DNA of 40,010 bases from Chloroflexota bacterium (GTDB lineage Bacteria > Chloroflexota > UBA11872). The stretch is from the NCBI GenBank assembly GCA_028874315.1, contig JAPPKM010000018.1, positions 1-40,010 of the forward strand. The letters run 5' to 3'. The notes beneath the pieces are model-generated. The model was not told the origin of the DNA, searched no databases, and saw only the letters and a program-made list of their open reading frames with translations. The translations under genes were made by a program, and so were the position numbers. Below, piece by piece: positions 16,862 to 25,615 of this stretch (positions are counted from its first letter, which is position 1; each line of letters starts with the position of its first letter).

Positions 16862-18296
16862 ACGCGTGTACGTGGGGTTGGACATCGGGTCGTCAGGTAT
16901 CCGGGCGGTGGCGGTTGGTCCCGGGGGACAACAGGTTCGGGAGGCGCGTCGGCGGCGAGCGAGACGGCCAATGTCGCTGATGGACCTGGAGCGCGACCTC
17001 AATCTGGACGGAATCTGGCGGGTGTGCCTTGACGTGCTGCGAGCGGTCAGCGCCGGGCAGCACGTCGCGGCGATTGGCGTGGCGGCCTGCCGGCATAGCC
17101 TGATCGTGACGGACGCGCAGGATGAGGTGCTGTTTGCATCTGGCAACGACGACGTGCGCGCGTCGCTGGCCGGGGCCAGCGTGGAGTCAGAGAGCGAACG
17201 CCCGGTGCTGGCAGTGACCGGACACACGCCGGCGATGATTCACTGGCCGGGCAAGTTGCGCTGGCTGACTGAGGAACGGCCGGACGTGTGTGACGCCGCC
17301 GCGCGGATCACGACGTTGGATGGGTGGGTTGCCGGGCGGCTTGGATCTGAGCGCACGCTGACGAATGTCTCGGCTGTGGAGACGGGCGCCTGGGATCTGG
17401 CGGCGGACGGCTGGGCGATGGATTTGTTGCCGACGTGGGCTCGGTCAGTGCTTCCGGCAGTGGAAATTAATCCGGTGCCGACGCAGATTTCACCGAAGGC
17501 CGGCTTTGGGTCTGACTGCGTGATTGCCGCTGGTTGGCCGGACTCCCATGCCGCTGAGTTTGCGACGCAGGGATCAACCTCGGAAGGGGACTGCGTGGCG
17601 GCGGGGTGGAGTACGACGATCCTGCGACCTGTCGATGCGCACAGTTCCGATGCGCAGGTCTGGCGCGGGCAGCGCATGGGCGGTGGCTTGGTCGCGGAGG
17701 CGAACGCCGGGGACGGCGGAACCGGTTATGGGTGGCTGCGGGCGCAGCATCCGACCGGTGAGCTCACGATGGAGGCACTGGCCGATGAGCCGGCCGCCGA
17801 CGCGGGCGTGTTCGTACTGTCGGGCCTGCGCGTGATGGATTGGAACGCGCCAGGTCTGAGCGTGACGGGCATGTTGAGCCCTGCGCCTTTCGTGATTGGA
17901 ACGCCGACGGCATCGATGCTGGGGGCGGCGGTGCTGGAGGATTTGGCGTTTGCGATTCATGGAAACCGGCGGGCATTGAATTCGGCGCAGCCCGCCGGCG
18001 GGCCCCTGCGATTGACTGGCGGGTATGCGATAGCGCCAGCAGCCGGCCAGATCGTGGCGAACGTTACGGAGTCCGAGGTGTACTCGTTTGCGGGTTTGGC
18101 CGCGCCGGCCTGGGGCGCCGCGATGGCTGGGGCGGCAGATGATCTTGGAGGCATGGCGAACGCGGCTGAGGCGCTGGCGCCGGACGGCGACTTGTACGAG
18201 CCAGAGGTGATGCGCGTGGCCGCGTTTGCGGATCACTTCGAGCGGTGGCTCGACATACGGGAACGACTGGAGACTTTCGTGCAGGACGCGCTCTAG
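16854..18296 (+). CDS. FGGY-family carbohydrate kinase
   Basis: FGGY kinases phosphorylate sugars, sugar alcohols or related polyols (xylulose, glycerol, AI-2). The start is GTG 16854, giving (M)PERVYVGLDIGSSGIRAVAV, the phosphate-1 loop of the actin-like ATPase fold. Other supports are ITTLDGWVAGRL with LTNVSAVETGAWD (N-terminal domain), GSTSEGD and FVLSGLRVMDW around the expected catalytic region, and LTGGYAIAP followed by AAPAWGAAMAGA (C-terminal adenosine motif). It has 480 residues, normal for the family. It is tightly coupled to the dehydrogenase-like gene upstream and to the aldolase gene, whose ATG follows the stop directly. The substrate cannot be read from the sequence. Confidence 0.88.
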   Translation: MPERVYVGLDIGSSGIRAVAVGPGGQQVREARRRRARRPMSLMDLERDLNLDGIWRVCLDVLRAVSAGQHVAAIGVAACRHSLIVTDAQDEVLFASGNDDVRASLAGASVESESERPVLAVTGHTPAMIHWPGKLRWLTEERPDVCDAAARITTLDGWVAGRLGSERTLTNVSAVETGAWDLAADGWAMDLLPTWARSVLPAVEINPVPTQISPKAGFGSDCVIAAGWPDSHAAEFATQGSTSEGDCVAAGWSTTILRPVDAHSSDAQVWRGQRMGGGLVAEANAGDGGTGYGWLRAQHPTGELTMEALADEPAADAGVFVLSGLRVMDWNAPGLSVTGMLSPAPFVIGTPTASMLGAAVLEDLAFAIHGNRRALNSAQPAGGPLRLTGGYAIAPAAGQIVANVTESEVYSFAGLAAPAWGAAMAGAADDLGGMANAAEALAPDGDLYEPEVMRVAAFADHFERWLDIRERLETFVQDAL

Positions 18297-18947
18297 ATGG
18301 CTTCCGAGCTGAAGTCGGCAATCGTTGATGCGGCACGCACGATGTACAACGAGGGCCTGGTTGTCGGATCGGCGGGCAACGTGAGCGCGCGGGCCGAGAA
18401 CGACGAGGCCATGCACATCACGCCGACGCGTGTCCGGTATGCCGACCTGACGCCCGCGGACATCGTGACGGTTACTTTCGATGGCGATCCGATCGAGAGC
18501 GATGGATTGCCGTCGTCCGAGTCGCTGATGCACGGGGCGATTTATGCCGCGCGGCAGGACGTGCGAGCGGTGGTGCACGCGCATCCAATCCACGCCAGCG
18601 CCATGGCCGTTCGGCGGGAGGCGATTCCCGTGTTCGTGGACGAGCAGGTGGTGTACCTGGGCGGCGCGGTGGCGGTGAGCGCGTACGCACCGGCGGCCTC
18701 GGAGGAACTGGCGGATAACGCCGTGGCGGCGCTGGGTGAGCGGCGAGCCGTGCTGTTGGCAAATCACGGCACGTTGGCTGTCGGACACGACCCCGAGGAC
18801 GCGTTGGAAATGACGCGCCTGACGGAGCGCCTGGCTCAAATCTGGCTGCTGGCCTCGATGCGTCCGGGCGCAACGCACCTTCCGCGTGGCATTGTGGAGG
18901 CAGAGACCGAGCTGTATAGGATGTTGCAGAACGAAGGGGGCGTGTGA
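18297..18947 (+). CDS. Class II aldolase/adducin family protein (FucA/AraD-like)
   Basis: Zinc-dependent class II aldolases cleave or epimerise phosphorylated sugars such as fuculose 1-phosphate or ribulose 5-phosphate. The 216-residue protein has GSAGNVSAR near the N-terminus for phosphate binding, the catalytic Glu75 in SSESLMHGAIY, and zinc ligands His94 and His96 in VVHAHPIH and His157 in LLANHGTL. The ATG follows the kinase stop with no gap. Kinase followed by aldolase suggests phosphorylation then retro-aldol cleavage of one substrate. The TGA overlaps the next ATG (TGATG). Confidence 0.9.
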   Translation: MASELKSAIVDAARTMYNEGLVVGSAGNVSARAENDEAMHITPTRVRYADLTPADIVTVTFDGDPIESDGLPSSESLMHGAIYAARQDVRAVVHAHPIHASAMAVRREAIPVFVDEQVVYLGGAVAVSAYAPAASEELADNAVAALGERRAVLLANHGTLAVGHDPEDALEMTRLTERLAQIWLLASMRPGATHLPRGIVEAETELYRMLQNEGGV

Positions 18948-19321
18948 TGCCACTACAGGTTCCCGGGTTTCTGCTGCGACGGCTGTACGTGCGGGGCAGC
19001 CTGCGGCGGACTGACGACGGATTCCAGTTGGAATTGAAGAACACGCTTGGTTCGGGATACGCGCGGCGGCTGCTGCCGCTGCGGGTCGACGGAACAGAGA
19101 TTCCGCTGGAGCACTGCTTCTTTGAAGTGGACGGCGTGCGCCGTGCGTTTGCGGATGTCACGCCGGATTCGCCATTTAGCCTGGCATTGAACCGAACGTC
19201 GCTGCTGGGCGGCGAGGAGGCCAGCCTGCCCGACGGCGTGGTCGAGGTGACGATCGGCTTTGAGGTGCAGGGGCTGGGGGAGTTGTCCTTCAGCGTGAAG
19301 GACACGCCGGCGAGCGACTAG
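18947..19321 (+). CDS. Small conserved-looking protein of unknown function in a sugar catabolic operon
   Basis: The 124-residue product has no signal peptide or membrane helix. It looks all-beta, with FLLRRLYVRGSLRRT, GFQLELKNTLGSGYARR, LPLRVDGTEIP and VEVTIGFEVQGLGELSFSV. Its shape, small size and VDG-x-x-IP turn recall the small beta subunits of C-glycoside deglycosidases (DUF6379) and short proteins sometimes labelled HMG-CoA reductase in databases; both comparisons are from memory and weak. The ATG at 18947 overlaps the aldolase stop; a GTG one codon earlier is an alternative. The epimerase gene starts 4 bases after it, so it belongs to this operon. Confidence 0.8.
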   Translation: MPLQVPGFLLRRLYVRGSLRRTDDGFQLELKNTLGSGYARRLLPLRVDGTEIPLEHCFFEVDGVRRAFADVTPDSPFSLALNRTSLLGGEEASLPDGVVEVTIGFEVQGLGELSFSVKDTPASD

Positions 19322-19325
19322 CGTC

Positions 19326-20312
19326 ATGCGCTGCTTCGTGACCGGCGCCTCGGGGCAGATCGGTTCGGCGCTGCTTCGGCGCCTGGCGGAAGAGGGGCAC
19401 GACCTAACGGCGCTGGTCCTGCCGGGCGATCCCTGGGCCGACGCCGCCTTTGACGGTGTGCCCGTGACTCGCGTGGTAGGCGACATCACCGATCCGGCCA
19501 CTCTTCCAGCAGCAAGATTCGACTGGGTTTTTCACCTGGCGGCGGACCAGTCGTTCTGGCGCGGGGATGCGGCCAAGCAGCGGGCGGTGAACGTGGACGG
19601 AACGCGTCACGTGCTGGAGTGGGCGGCTGTCACCCGTGCGACGAGCGTGGTGCACACGAGTTCGCTGACGGCCGTGGGGCTGGCTGACGGGCCGAACGAG
19701 GTCATGGATGAGGAGGCGGTGGTTCAACCGGCGTCTTCTCGGCTGATGTACGGGGAGCACAAGCGAGCGGGAGAACGGTTGGCCGTGGAGGCGGCCGGTC
19801 AGGGTCTGCCCGTGGCGATTGCCTGCCCGGGCACGGTGCTGGGTCCGTGGGACCACGGCCGGCACGCGGAGCAGCTGTTGCGGCCATTGGTCCGAAGTCC
19901 AATTCGAATGGCGCCAGCCGGCGGTGTGAATGTCGTTGACGTGCGGGATGTTGCCGATGGCCTGATACGGCTGGCCGAGGCCGGCGTGCGCGGGCGACGG
20001 TACCTGTTGACGGGACACAACCTGAGATACGCCGAGATTTCGGACCTGGGCGCCGAAGTTCTTGGGTTGCGCAGCCCGCGCGTTGGGTTGCCCTCAGACC
20101 TGTTGCGCATCCTGGCGGCCTTGCTGGAACGGCCGGGACTATGGCTGGCGTGGAAGCCGCCGGCGACGCCGGACGAAGTGGCCGTCGGGTCGCGCTTCCT
20201 GTACTTCTCGAACGCGCGGGCGATGGCTGAGCTCGGGTTTCAGGTGCGGCCAGCGCAGGAGACTCTGGTTGACGCCGTTGCGTGGTATCGCGAGACCGAG
20301 ATCTGGCGTTAG
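19326..20312 (+). CDS. NAD(P)-dependent epimerase/dehydratase (extended SDR)
   Basis: This 328-residue extended short-chain dehydrogenase has the nucleotide-binding GASGQIGSALLRRLAEEGH, the acidic residue region GDITDP, the DWVFHLAADQSFW strand, VHTSSL and the catalytic Tyr/Lys in YGEHK. PGTVLGPWDHG and VNVVDVRDVADGLIRLAE are typical of sugar-nucleotide epimerases and dihydroflavonol reductase-like members. It is the last gene of the plus-strand cluster that begins at 15842 and starts 4 bases after the preceding stop. The substrate is unknown. Confidence 0.9.
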   Translation: MRCFVTGASGQIGSALLRRLAEEGHDLTALVLPGDPWADAAFDGVPVTRVVGDITDPATLPAARFDWVFHLAADQSFWRGDAAKQRAVNVDGTRHVLEWAAVTRATSVVHTSSLTAVGLADGPNEVMDEEAVVQPASSRLMYGEHKRAGERLAVEAAGQGLPVAIACPGTVLGPWDHGRHAEQLLRPLVRSPIRMAPAGGVNVVDVRDVADGLIRLAEAGVRGRRYLLTGHNLRYAEISDLGAEVLGLRSPRVGLPSDLLRILAALLERPGLWLAWKPPATPDEVAVGSRFLYFSNARAMAELGFQVRPAQETLVDAVAWYRETEIWR

Positions 20313-20336
20313 GCGCGAGGAGTCTCCGCCCGGCGA

Positions 20337-20717
20337 TCAGGCCGGCAGGGTTTGCCGGTCTTCCGTGGAATAGGTGACGACAACCACACAGGGCCGATCG
20401 CCTCGATTGTGGGCCTGGTGAGGCGCGCCGATCGGGATGTACAAGAGGTCACCGGCCTCGAGGCGGACTGTCACGCCGTCGAGTTCGTGATCGATGGCGC
20501 CTTCAAGAACGAATAGGAGCTCGTGGCAGTTGGGGTGCAAGTGGCGCGAGTTGGACGCGCCGGGTTCGAGGCGGACGTGGCCGAAGGTCAGTTCAGCGCC
20601 CGGAGTTAGCCGGCGATTGGCCAGCCACTCGATGGTTCCCCAGTCGGAGCGCTCGGCAATGCCCTGGCCGAGCTGGACGATACGCGGTTCGGCGGGCGAG
20701 GCAGCTGAATCAGTCAT
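20337..20717 (-). CDS. Cupin domain protein
   Basis: This is a single-domain cupin of 126 residues. Motif 1 reads RHLHPNCHELLFVLEG with the HxH-x4-E-x6-G pattern, and motif 2 is IPIGAPHQAHN, so a divalent metal site is expected. It could be a dioxygenase, isomerase or small-molecule sensor; the sequence does not decide. It is convergent with the epimerase gene and divergent from the FAD oxidoreductase gene, so it is probably a single-gene unit. Confidence 0.85.
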   Translation of the reverse strand: MTDSAASPAEPRIVQLGQGIAERSDWGTIEWLANRRLTPGAELTFGHVRLEPGASNSRHLHPNCHELLFVLEGAIDHELDGVTVRLEAGDLLYIPIGAPHQAHNRGDRPCVVVVTYSTEDRQTLPA

Positions 20718-20834
20718 TGAAATTCACCGCAGGTGGAGGTCAGCGTGAGGGCACGATACCGGGCCGAGGCCCGACGCCAGCGTGAGAGCGATGGGTAGGC
20801 TGGGCGGGTGGCGTAATTACACGAGATTGCGGCT

Positions 20835-22214
20835 ATGAAGGACGGATTCGATCACCTGCAGGCTGACGTGGTCGTGGCGGGCGCTGGTATCGGCGGGTTG
20901 ACGGCGGCCCGCACGGCGTTGGAGCAGGGCGCGTCGGTGCTGGTGATCGAGAAGGCGCCTGAAATCGGGGGATCGGCGGCGGTCTCCGGGGGCTCGGCCT
21001 GGACGGCGGCGAACGTGGACGCATGGTTGAGCGTTCAACCCGGCGGCGACGCAGCCATGGGCCAGGCCCTGGTGGATAACTACCTGGATGGGGTGGCGTG
21101 GTACGAGTCGTTGGGTCTGCAGGTTGAAGAGCAACTGGATCCGACGCCGTACAAGTTCGCCCGGTACGTGCATGCGTTCCGACCGGACTCACGGACATTC
21201 ATGAACGACCTGGCCGCGAGCGTGGAGGCGGCCGGCGGGACGATCCTGACGTGCACGGGGCTACGGTCGATTCAGCTCGGGCGCGACGGCGGGGTGGCCG
21301 GCGTGGAAGCGCGCGGCGGCGGGCGGACGGTGCACGTCTCGGCTGGGGCGGCGGTGCTGGCGACCGGTGGGTTCCAGGCGAGCCCCGATCTGCGAGCCCG
21401 CTACTTTGGTCGCTGGGCGCACCACGTGATCGTGCGCGGCAACGCGTACAGCACGGGCGATGGCTTCCTGGCTGCGCTGGAGGCAGGCGCAGGTACGGCC
21501 GGGCCCTTCGGGCGGTTCTACGGCCACATGATTCCCGCGCCACCGGCGGAGACCGGGGTGCACAACTTTGCGAGCGTGAAGCCGGACTTCAGCCAGTACT
21601 CGGTGTTCGTGAACCTGCATGGGCAACGCTTCGACGACGAGTTTCTGGGCGACGAGGTGACGGTGCACGCGGTGGTGCACCAACCTGAAGCACTGTGCTT
21701 CATCATCTTCGACGAGCGCGTTCGGAAGCTTCGGGCCACAGGTATGGGCGAGCGTCCGGGCGCGGTGGACCGGCGGATGGAGAACATTCGGAGCGCAGGC
21801 GGTGAGATCCTGGAGGCGCCGGACCTGGATTCGCTGGCAGCCGAGATGGCGCGGCGCTGGGGCGTGACGCCAGGTCCGCTGATGGCGACGCTCGACGAGC
21901 ACAATGCGGCGGTCGCGGCGGACGACCTGACGATGTTGAGCGTGCCGAGGAGCGGCGGGCTACAGCCACTGGACTCGCCGCCGTTCCGAGCGATTCGGTG
22001 CTTGCCGGGTGCGACGTTTACCTATGGCGGCGCACGCGCGAACGAGCGGGCGCAGATTCTGGACCTGGCTGGTGAGCCGATCCCTGGGCTATTCGCCGCG
22101 GGAGCGGATGTTGGCGGTCTGTACACGCGCGGTTACACGGGCGGACTGTCGGTTGGCGTGGCGTATGGGCGGATTGCCGGACGTGAGGCCGCGGCGCTGA
22201 TTCGGTGGGAATAG
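20835..22214 (+). CDS. FAD-dependent oxidoreductase (fumarate reductase flavoprotein / KstD-like)
   Basis: The 459-residue protein has an N-terminal FAD-binding motif GAGIGGLTAARTALEQGASVLVIEK followed by GGSAAVSGGSAW, characteristic of the FAD_binding_2 family (fumarate reductase, urocanate reductase, 3-ketosteroid dehydrogenases). The C-terminal FAD contact GLFAAGADVGGLYTRGYTGG is present. No signal peptide or heme motif is seen, so it is probably cytoplasmic and soluble. The reaction, probably insertion or removal of a carbon-carbon double bond, is inferred from the family only. It stands alone between the cupin and the lipid kinase genes. Confidence 0.87.
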   Translation: MKDGFDHLQADVVVAGAGIGGLTAARTALEQGASVLVIEKAPEIGGSAAVSGGSAWTAANVDAWLSVQPGGDAAMGQALVDNYLDGVAWYESLGLQVEEQLDPTPYKFARYVHAFRPDSRTFMNDLAASVEAAGGTILTCTGLRSIQLGRDGGVAGVEARGGGRTVHVSAGAAVLATGGFQASPDLRARYFGRWAHHVIVRGNAYSTGDGFLAALEAGAGTAGPFGRFYGHMIPAPPAETGVHNFASVKPDFSQYSVFVNLHGQRFDDEFLGDEVTVHAVVHQPEALCFIIFDERVRKLRATGMGERPGAVDRRMENIRSAGGEILEAPDLDSLAAEMARRWGVTPGPLMATLDEHNAAVAADDLTMLSVPRSGGLQPLDSPPFRAIRCLPGATFTYGGARANERAQILDLAGEPIPGLFAAGADVGGLYTRGYTGGLSVGVAYGRIAGREAAALIRWE

Positions 22215-22260
22215 TCGCGGCCGAATTGTTGATGGCAGTCGTCGAAGGGTTGACCTGCGT

Positions 22261-23217
22261 TTAGCTCCTGATCCGTGTACCGGCGATTGAGAGAACTCCC
22301 GGCAGCACCCACGCGGTGCAAGGCAGCCGTCCTACGGTTTCGCCATCGGATTCAACCAAGACGTGGTCGCTGGACGTGGCTGAGACGCTCCCGGCTCGAT
22401 AGTGGCTGCAGTTGGCATGCGACAGGATATTGCCGGAGTAGAGCAGCCGGATTGATCGCAGAAAGTCCAGGAATCCCGTTTCCCTAATCACGGTAACGTC
22501 CATGAAGCCGGAATCGAGTGACGCCAGCGGACACACGTTCATGCCGCCGCCGTGGTAGGCGCCGTTGCCCAGCGCAACCTGCATCAGTCGCAGTGAATGG
22601 CCGGGCTCTTCGTCGTCGAAGGTCAGGCAGATGTCCTTTGCTCGATAGCGGAGCAGCGTCTTTGCCGTCGCCCATAGGAACGCGGCGCGTCCGTTCACCG
22701 AGGTGAGAACGTTGCGCTTGGCCGCCACGGAGACCTCACCGCCGACGCCGAAACTTGTGACGTTGGCGAAGTAACGTGTGTTGGTGGTTCCGTTACGGGA
22801 TGTCACTTGGATGGCGCACGCATCGAACCTTCGCACGGGCGTATTCGCAATTGCTTGGACGGCGTCCCGCGGGGACCTGGGAATGCCGGCGGACCTTCCG
22901 AAATCGCTGCAGGTGCCGGCGGGGCAGAACGCGAGCGACGCATCGGGATTGAGCGGGAGCCCCCCGGAGAGATAGCCGTTGACGACCTCGTTGAACGTCC
23001 CGTCGCCTCCCACGGCGATGACGAGGTCCGCGCCAGCATGAAGTGCTTCCTTCGTTAGTTCCGTGGCGTGATTTGGCGCTTCGGTCAGTCGAACGTCAGC
23101 CGGCCCCAGGGTTCTTTCTACCGTCGCGTGCACGCTCTTCCAGAGGTCCTGCGCTCTTCCGCTGGCGGCCCTTGGGTTCAGGATGACAAGGGGGTTTTGA
23201 AACCGGGGCGTGCTCAT
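22261..23217 (-). CDS. Diacylglycerol/lipid kinase family protein (YegS/BmrU-like)
   Basis: The 318-residue protein has the DAGK catalytic domain: LVILNPRAASGRA at the start, AVGGDGTFNEVVNGYLS for ATP binding, and the two-domain layout with FANVTSFGVGGEV and LGNGAYHGGGMNVCPLA. Such enzymes phosphorylate diacylglycerol or related lipids at the membrane, or act as YegS-like kinases. The ATG (23215-23217) sits inside the overlapping sequence ATGAAATGA, so a two-codon reading frame (Met-Lys-stop) ends on it. The stop is convergent with the FAD oxidoreductase gene. Confidence 0.9.
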   Translation of the reverse strand: MSTPRFQNPLVILNPRAASGRAQDLWKSVHATVERTLGPADVRLTEAPNHATELTKEALHAGADLVIAVGGDGTFNEVVNGYLSGGLPLNPDASLAFCPAGTCSDFGRSAGIPRSPRDAVQAIANTPVRRFDACAIQVTSRNGTTNTRYFANVTSFGVGGEVSVAAKRNVLTSVNGRAAFLWATAKTLLRYRAKDICLTFDDEEPGHSLRLMQVALGNGAYHGGGMNVCPLASLDSGFMDVTVIRETGFLDFLRSIRLLYSGNILSHANCSHYRAGSVSATSSDHVLVESDGETVGRLPCTAWVLPGVLSIAGTRIRS

Positions 23218-23275
23218 TTCATGCTCAAGCCCAGCAGGCGACCTGCCAGATTCTTCCGGTCCGTAGTCGACTTGC

Positions 23276-24322
23276 TCAGTCGATTGATCCGCAGCCGCTT
23301 ACTTCTGTGGGGACGATATCGCCGCGGCCCGATCGAACAAAGCGCAGGGCTTCGGCGAGGGTGGAGCGCCAATGGAATTGTGGCTCAAAGCCGAAGTCGC
23401 GGCGCGCGGCTGACAGGTCGAATTCGTAAAAGGTGGGAGGCATGCCGGCCATGCGAGCTTCGACGACGCGACGGTCGAGGGCTTCCGCAACCACCGGCAC
23501 AGCCTCGCGCCAGGTGAAGGGTTCGGGACCGCCGAGCTGGTAGACGCCGCCAAAGGCTTGTTGCACGCCCAGGACTCGCTCGAACGCCTGGACGATATCG
23601 CGGACATCGAGGGTGTGCTTCTTCCAGGTTCGACCGTTGGCGTCGAGGGCGATTACGAGGGGATCGTCGCCAGCGTCCAAGGATTCAAGGGTAGCGAGTG
23701 TCTTTCGCGCGGACGGGTGGCTGTTGCCACGGAAGCTGTTGAGGAAGAACGACAGCCGAAAGTGGGGAAAGTCCAGAAACTCGCCGGCGCCCCAGACCCA
23801 GGGGAACCGGAACACAGTAATCGGCAGGCCGTCGGCACGCACATATCGGTCGGCCAGGCGCTCGCCGACGATCTTTGTGAAGCCGTACCAGTCGGTCTGC
23901 GTTTGGGTGAGTGATCGCTCGTTGAGGACTTCCGGGTTGCCGTCCGGCGGGTACTTGTCGAGGGTGGCGTCGGTGCTGGAAAAGACGATGTGCTTGATGG
24001 CGCCTGCGCGCTCGCGGGCCGCCTCGAAGACGTTAAAGGTGCCCTGGACGTTGATTTGCATGTACTGGCGGGGCGTGAAGGGACCGCCGGCCTGGAATGC
24101 CGCGCCGAGGTGGAGGACGGCGTCGACGCCGGACATCGCACTTCGAATGTCGTCCAGCGACTCCAGACGCCCTTCGACGACGTCAGCGCCGATTTCCGCC
24201 AACTTTGATGCCTGCGAGTCGCCGGGCACGGTGAATCCGAGCAGGCTGTGACCGTTCTGGATCAGGCGGCGTCCAACGTTGGCACCAATGCGCCCGGTGG
24301 CGCCGGTCATCAGGATTCTCAT
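23276..24322 (-). CDS. NAD(P)-dependent epimerase/dehydratase
   Basis: This 348-residue extended SDR shows GATGRIGANVGRRLIQNGH for NAD binding, VDAVLHLGAAFQ, HIVFSSTDAT and the catalytic YGFTK. FRFPWVWGAGEFLD and HTLDVRDIVQAFE fit nucleoside-diphosphate-sugar epimerases or related sugar dehydrogenases. Its ATG overlaps the stop of the enolase-superfamily gene (ATGA), so the pair probably works on one sugar or sugar acid: an SDR oxidising it and the enolase-family enzyme dehydrating the acid. That pairing is inference. Confidence 0.9.
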   Translation of the reverse strand: MRILMTGATGRIGANVGRRLIQNGHSLLGFTVPGDSQASKLAEIGADVVEGRLESLDDIRSAMSGVDAVLHLGAAFQAGGPFTPRQYMQINVQGTFNVFEAARERAGAIKHIVFSSTDATLDKYPPDGNPEVLNERSLTQTQTDWYGFTKIVGERLADRYVRADGLPITVFRFPWVWGAGEFLDFPHFRLSFFLNSFRGNSHPSARKTLATLESLDAGDDPLVIALDANGRTWKKHTLDVRDIVQAFERVLGVQQAFGGVYQLGGPEPFTWREAVPVVAEALDRRVVEARMAGMPPTFYEFDLSAARRDFGFEPQFHWRSTLAEALRFVRSGRGDIVPTEVSGCGSID

Positions 24323-25521
24323 GCGTGAATCACCACTTCGTTCGGTGCGCCGATGCGTGCGTAGGCTTCGTCGTCCACATCGATTCCGAGGCCAAGTCCA
24401 TCGGGAGCCTGATACGCGCCGTTGACGACCGTCAACTCGTCGTCGGCATAGACGTTTGGCCTGATTCGCTCGTCCTCAAGTGCGACCCAGCTGTCGAGAC
24501 CGGTCGCCAGGGCAAGTCCGGCGATGAGGCCGAAGCGGCCGTTCCCGAAGTTGTGGGGGATAGGGAGGATGGACTGTTCAGCCAGTCGTGACTCCAACTG
24601 CTTCCAGCGCAGGTGGCCGATGCGGACGATGTCGGGCTGGTAACCGTCGATCAATCGCTGATCGATTAGGTCTACGAAGGCGCCGGAGGGCGGGTTGCCG
24701 TCCACTTCGCCGGCAACCAGCAGGGTGTCGGGGCAGTGCGTGGCTTGCAGGTCGCGGAGGGTCCGATAGGCGTCGACCGAAGCAGTGACCATTTCTTCCA
24801 GCCAGGTCAGCCGGGAGGGACTGGTGGCTCGGATGAATTCGGCCAGCTTTTCAGGCTGGCCGTCGTAGCCGAAGTTTGCATCGACCATCAACTGGACGTT
24901 GGGTCCCAGCACGTCGCGAATGGCAAGGACGACGTCGATGTCGCGCTGGAGTCCGGCGTTGGGCGTCATGGCCCGCCCGCCGCGGCCGACTTTGATCTTG
25001 AACTGTCGGAATCCATCCGCGAACCCGCGACAGGCATGAGCGATGACCTCGGCAAGGCCGCGGTGGGGATGCAGCAGGTCCTGAAAGTACGTTGTGGATT
25101 CATAGGCTGGGATTCGGTCGCGGCGGCGTCCGCCAAGCAGAGCGGCCGTCGATTCGCCGCGGGTGCGCGCCACGAGGTCAACGGCCAGGATGTCAATCCA
25201 GCCCCAGCGGCCTAGCGCGGTTCGAACATCGGCCCCGGCAGCCACGGCGCGTCCGTCGACAATCTCAAGAAGTGAATCGACCGTGCGACCCAGGAAGACT
25301 TCGCGAAGGTCGGCGACAAGCCCGGCAAGGCTTCCACCCTCGGCGGCGAACGTGTGACGGGCGTTGGTGAGGCCTTCCACGCCGCCTGTTGTGCGGGCGC
25401 GGACGAGCCACTCAGTGCGGGTCTCGCCGAGGCCCTCAGGCGTATAGGCGTTGCGCCCCAGCTCTGTCCAGTGCCGCGCGGGGATGGGGGCCACGGTGAT
25501 TTCACTGATCGTGTCAGCCAT
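24319..25521 (-). CDS. Enolase-superfamily protein (mandelate racemase/muconate lactonizing enzyme family)
   Basis: Members abstract the alpha proton of a carboxylate and are often sugar-acid dehydratases. The 400-residue product has the KxK catalytic pair (QFKIKVGRGG), metal ligands in LMVDANFGY, WLEEMV and VAGEVDG, and a His in PIPHNFGNG preceded by QPDIVRIG. The Lys pair plus a C-terminal His points to the mandelate racemase subgroup. The N-terminal capping domain is complete. The ATG at 25521 has AAGGG about 11 bases upstream. It is the first gene of a coupled pair with the epimerase downstream. Confidence 0.9.
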   Translation of the reverse strand: MADTISEITVAPIPARHWTELGRNAYTPEGLGETRTEWLVRARTTGGVEGLTNARHTFAAEGGSLAGLVADLREVFLGRTVDSLLEIVDGRAVAAGADVRTALGRWGWIDILAVDLVARTRGESTAALLGGRRRDRIPAYESTTYFQDLLHPHRGLAEVIAHACRGFADGFRQFKIKVGRGGRAMTPNAGLQRDIDVVLAIRDVLGPNVQLMVDANFGYDGQPEKLAEFIRATSPSRLTWLEEMVTASVDAYRTLRDLQATHCPDTLLVAGEVDGNPPSGAFVDLIDQRLIDGYQPDIVRIGHLRWKQLESRLAEQSILPIPHNFGNGRFGLIAGLALATGLDSWVALEDERIRPNVYADDELTVVNGAYQAPDGLGLGIDVDDEAYARIGAPNEVVIHA

Positions 25522-25615
25522 TCGTTATTGACCCTTCCCAGCCAAGGGACTCTGGACGACGTCCGCAGGATATCCCGTACTGCGGGGCGGACTCCGAAGA
25601 GCTCGACGTGGCCCG

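Noticed and set aside
17574-18953. 459-codon open frame on the minus strand opposite the FGGY kinase and aldolase
   Set aside because: Arg/His-rich composition with no recognisable fold; it mirrors codon bias of the real plus-strand genes.
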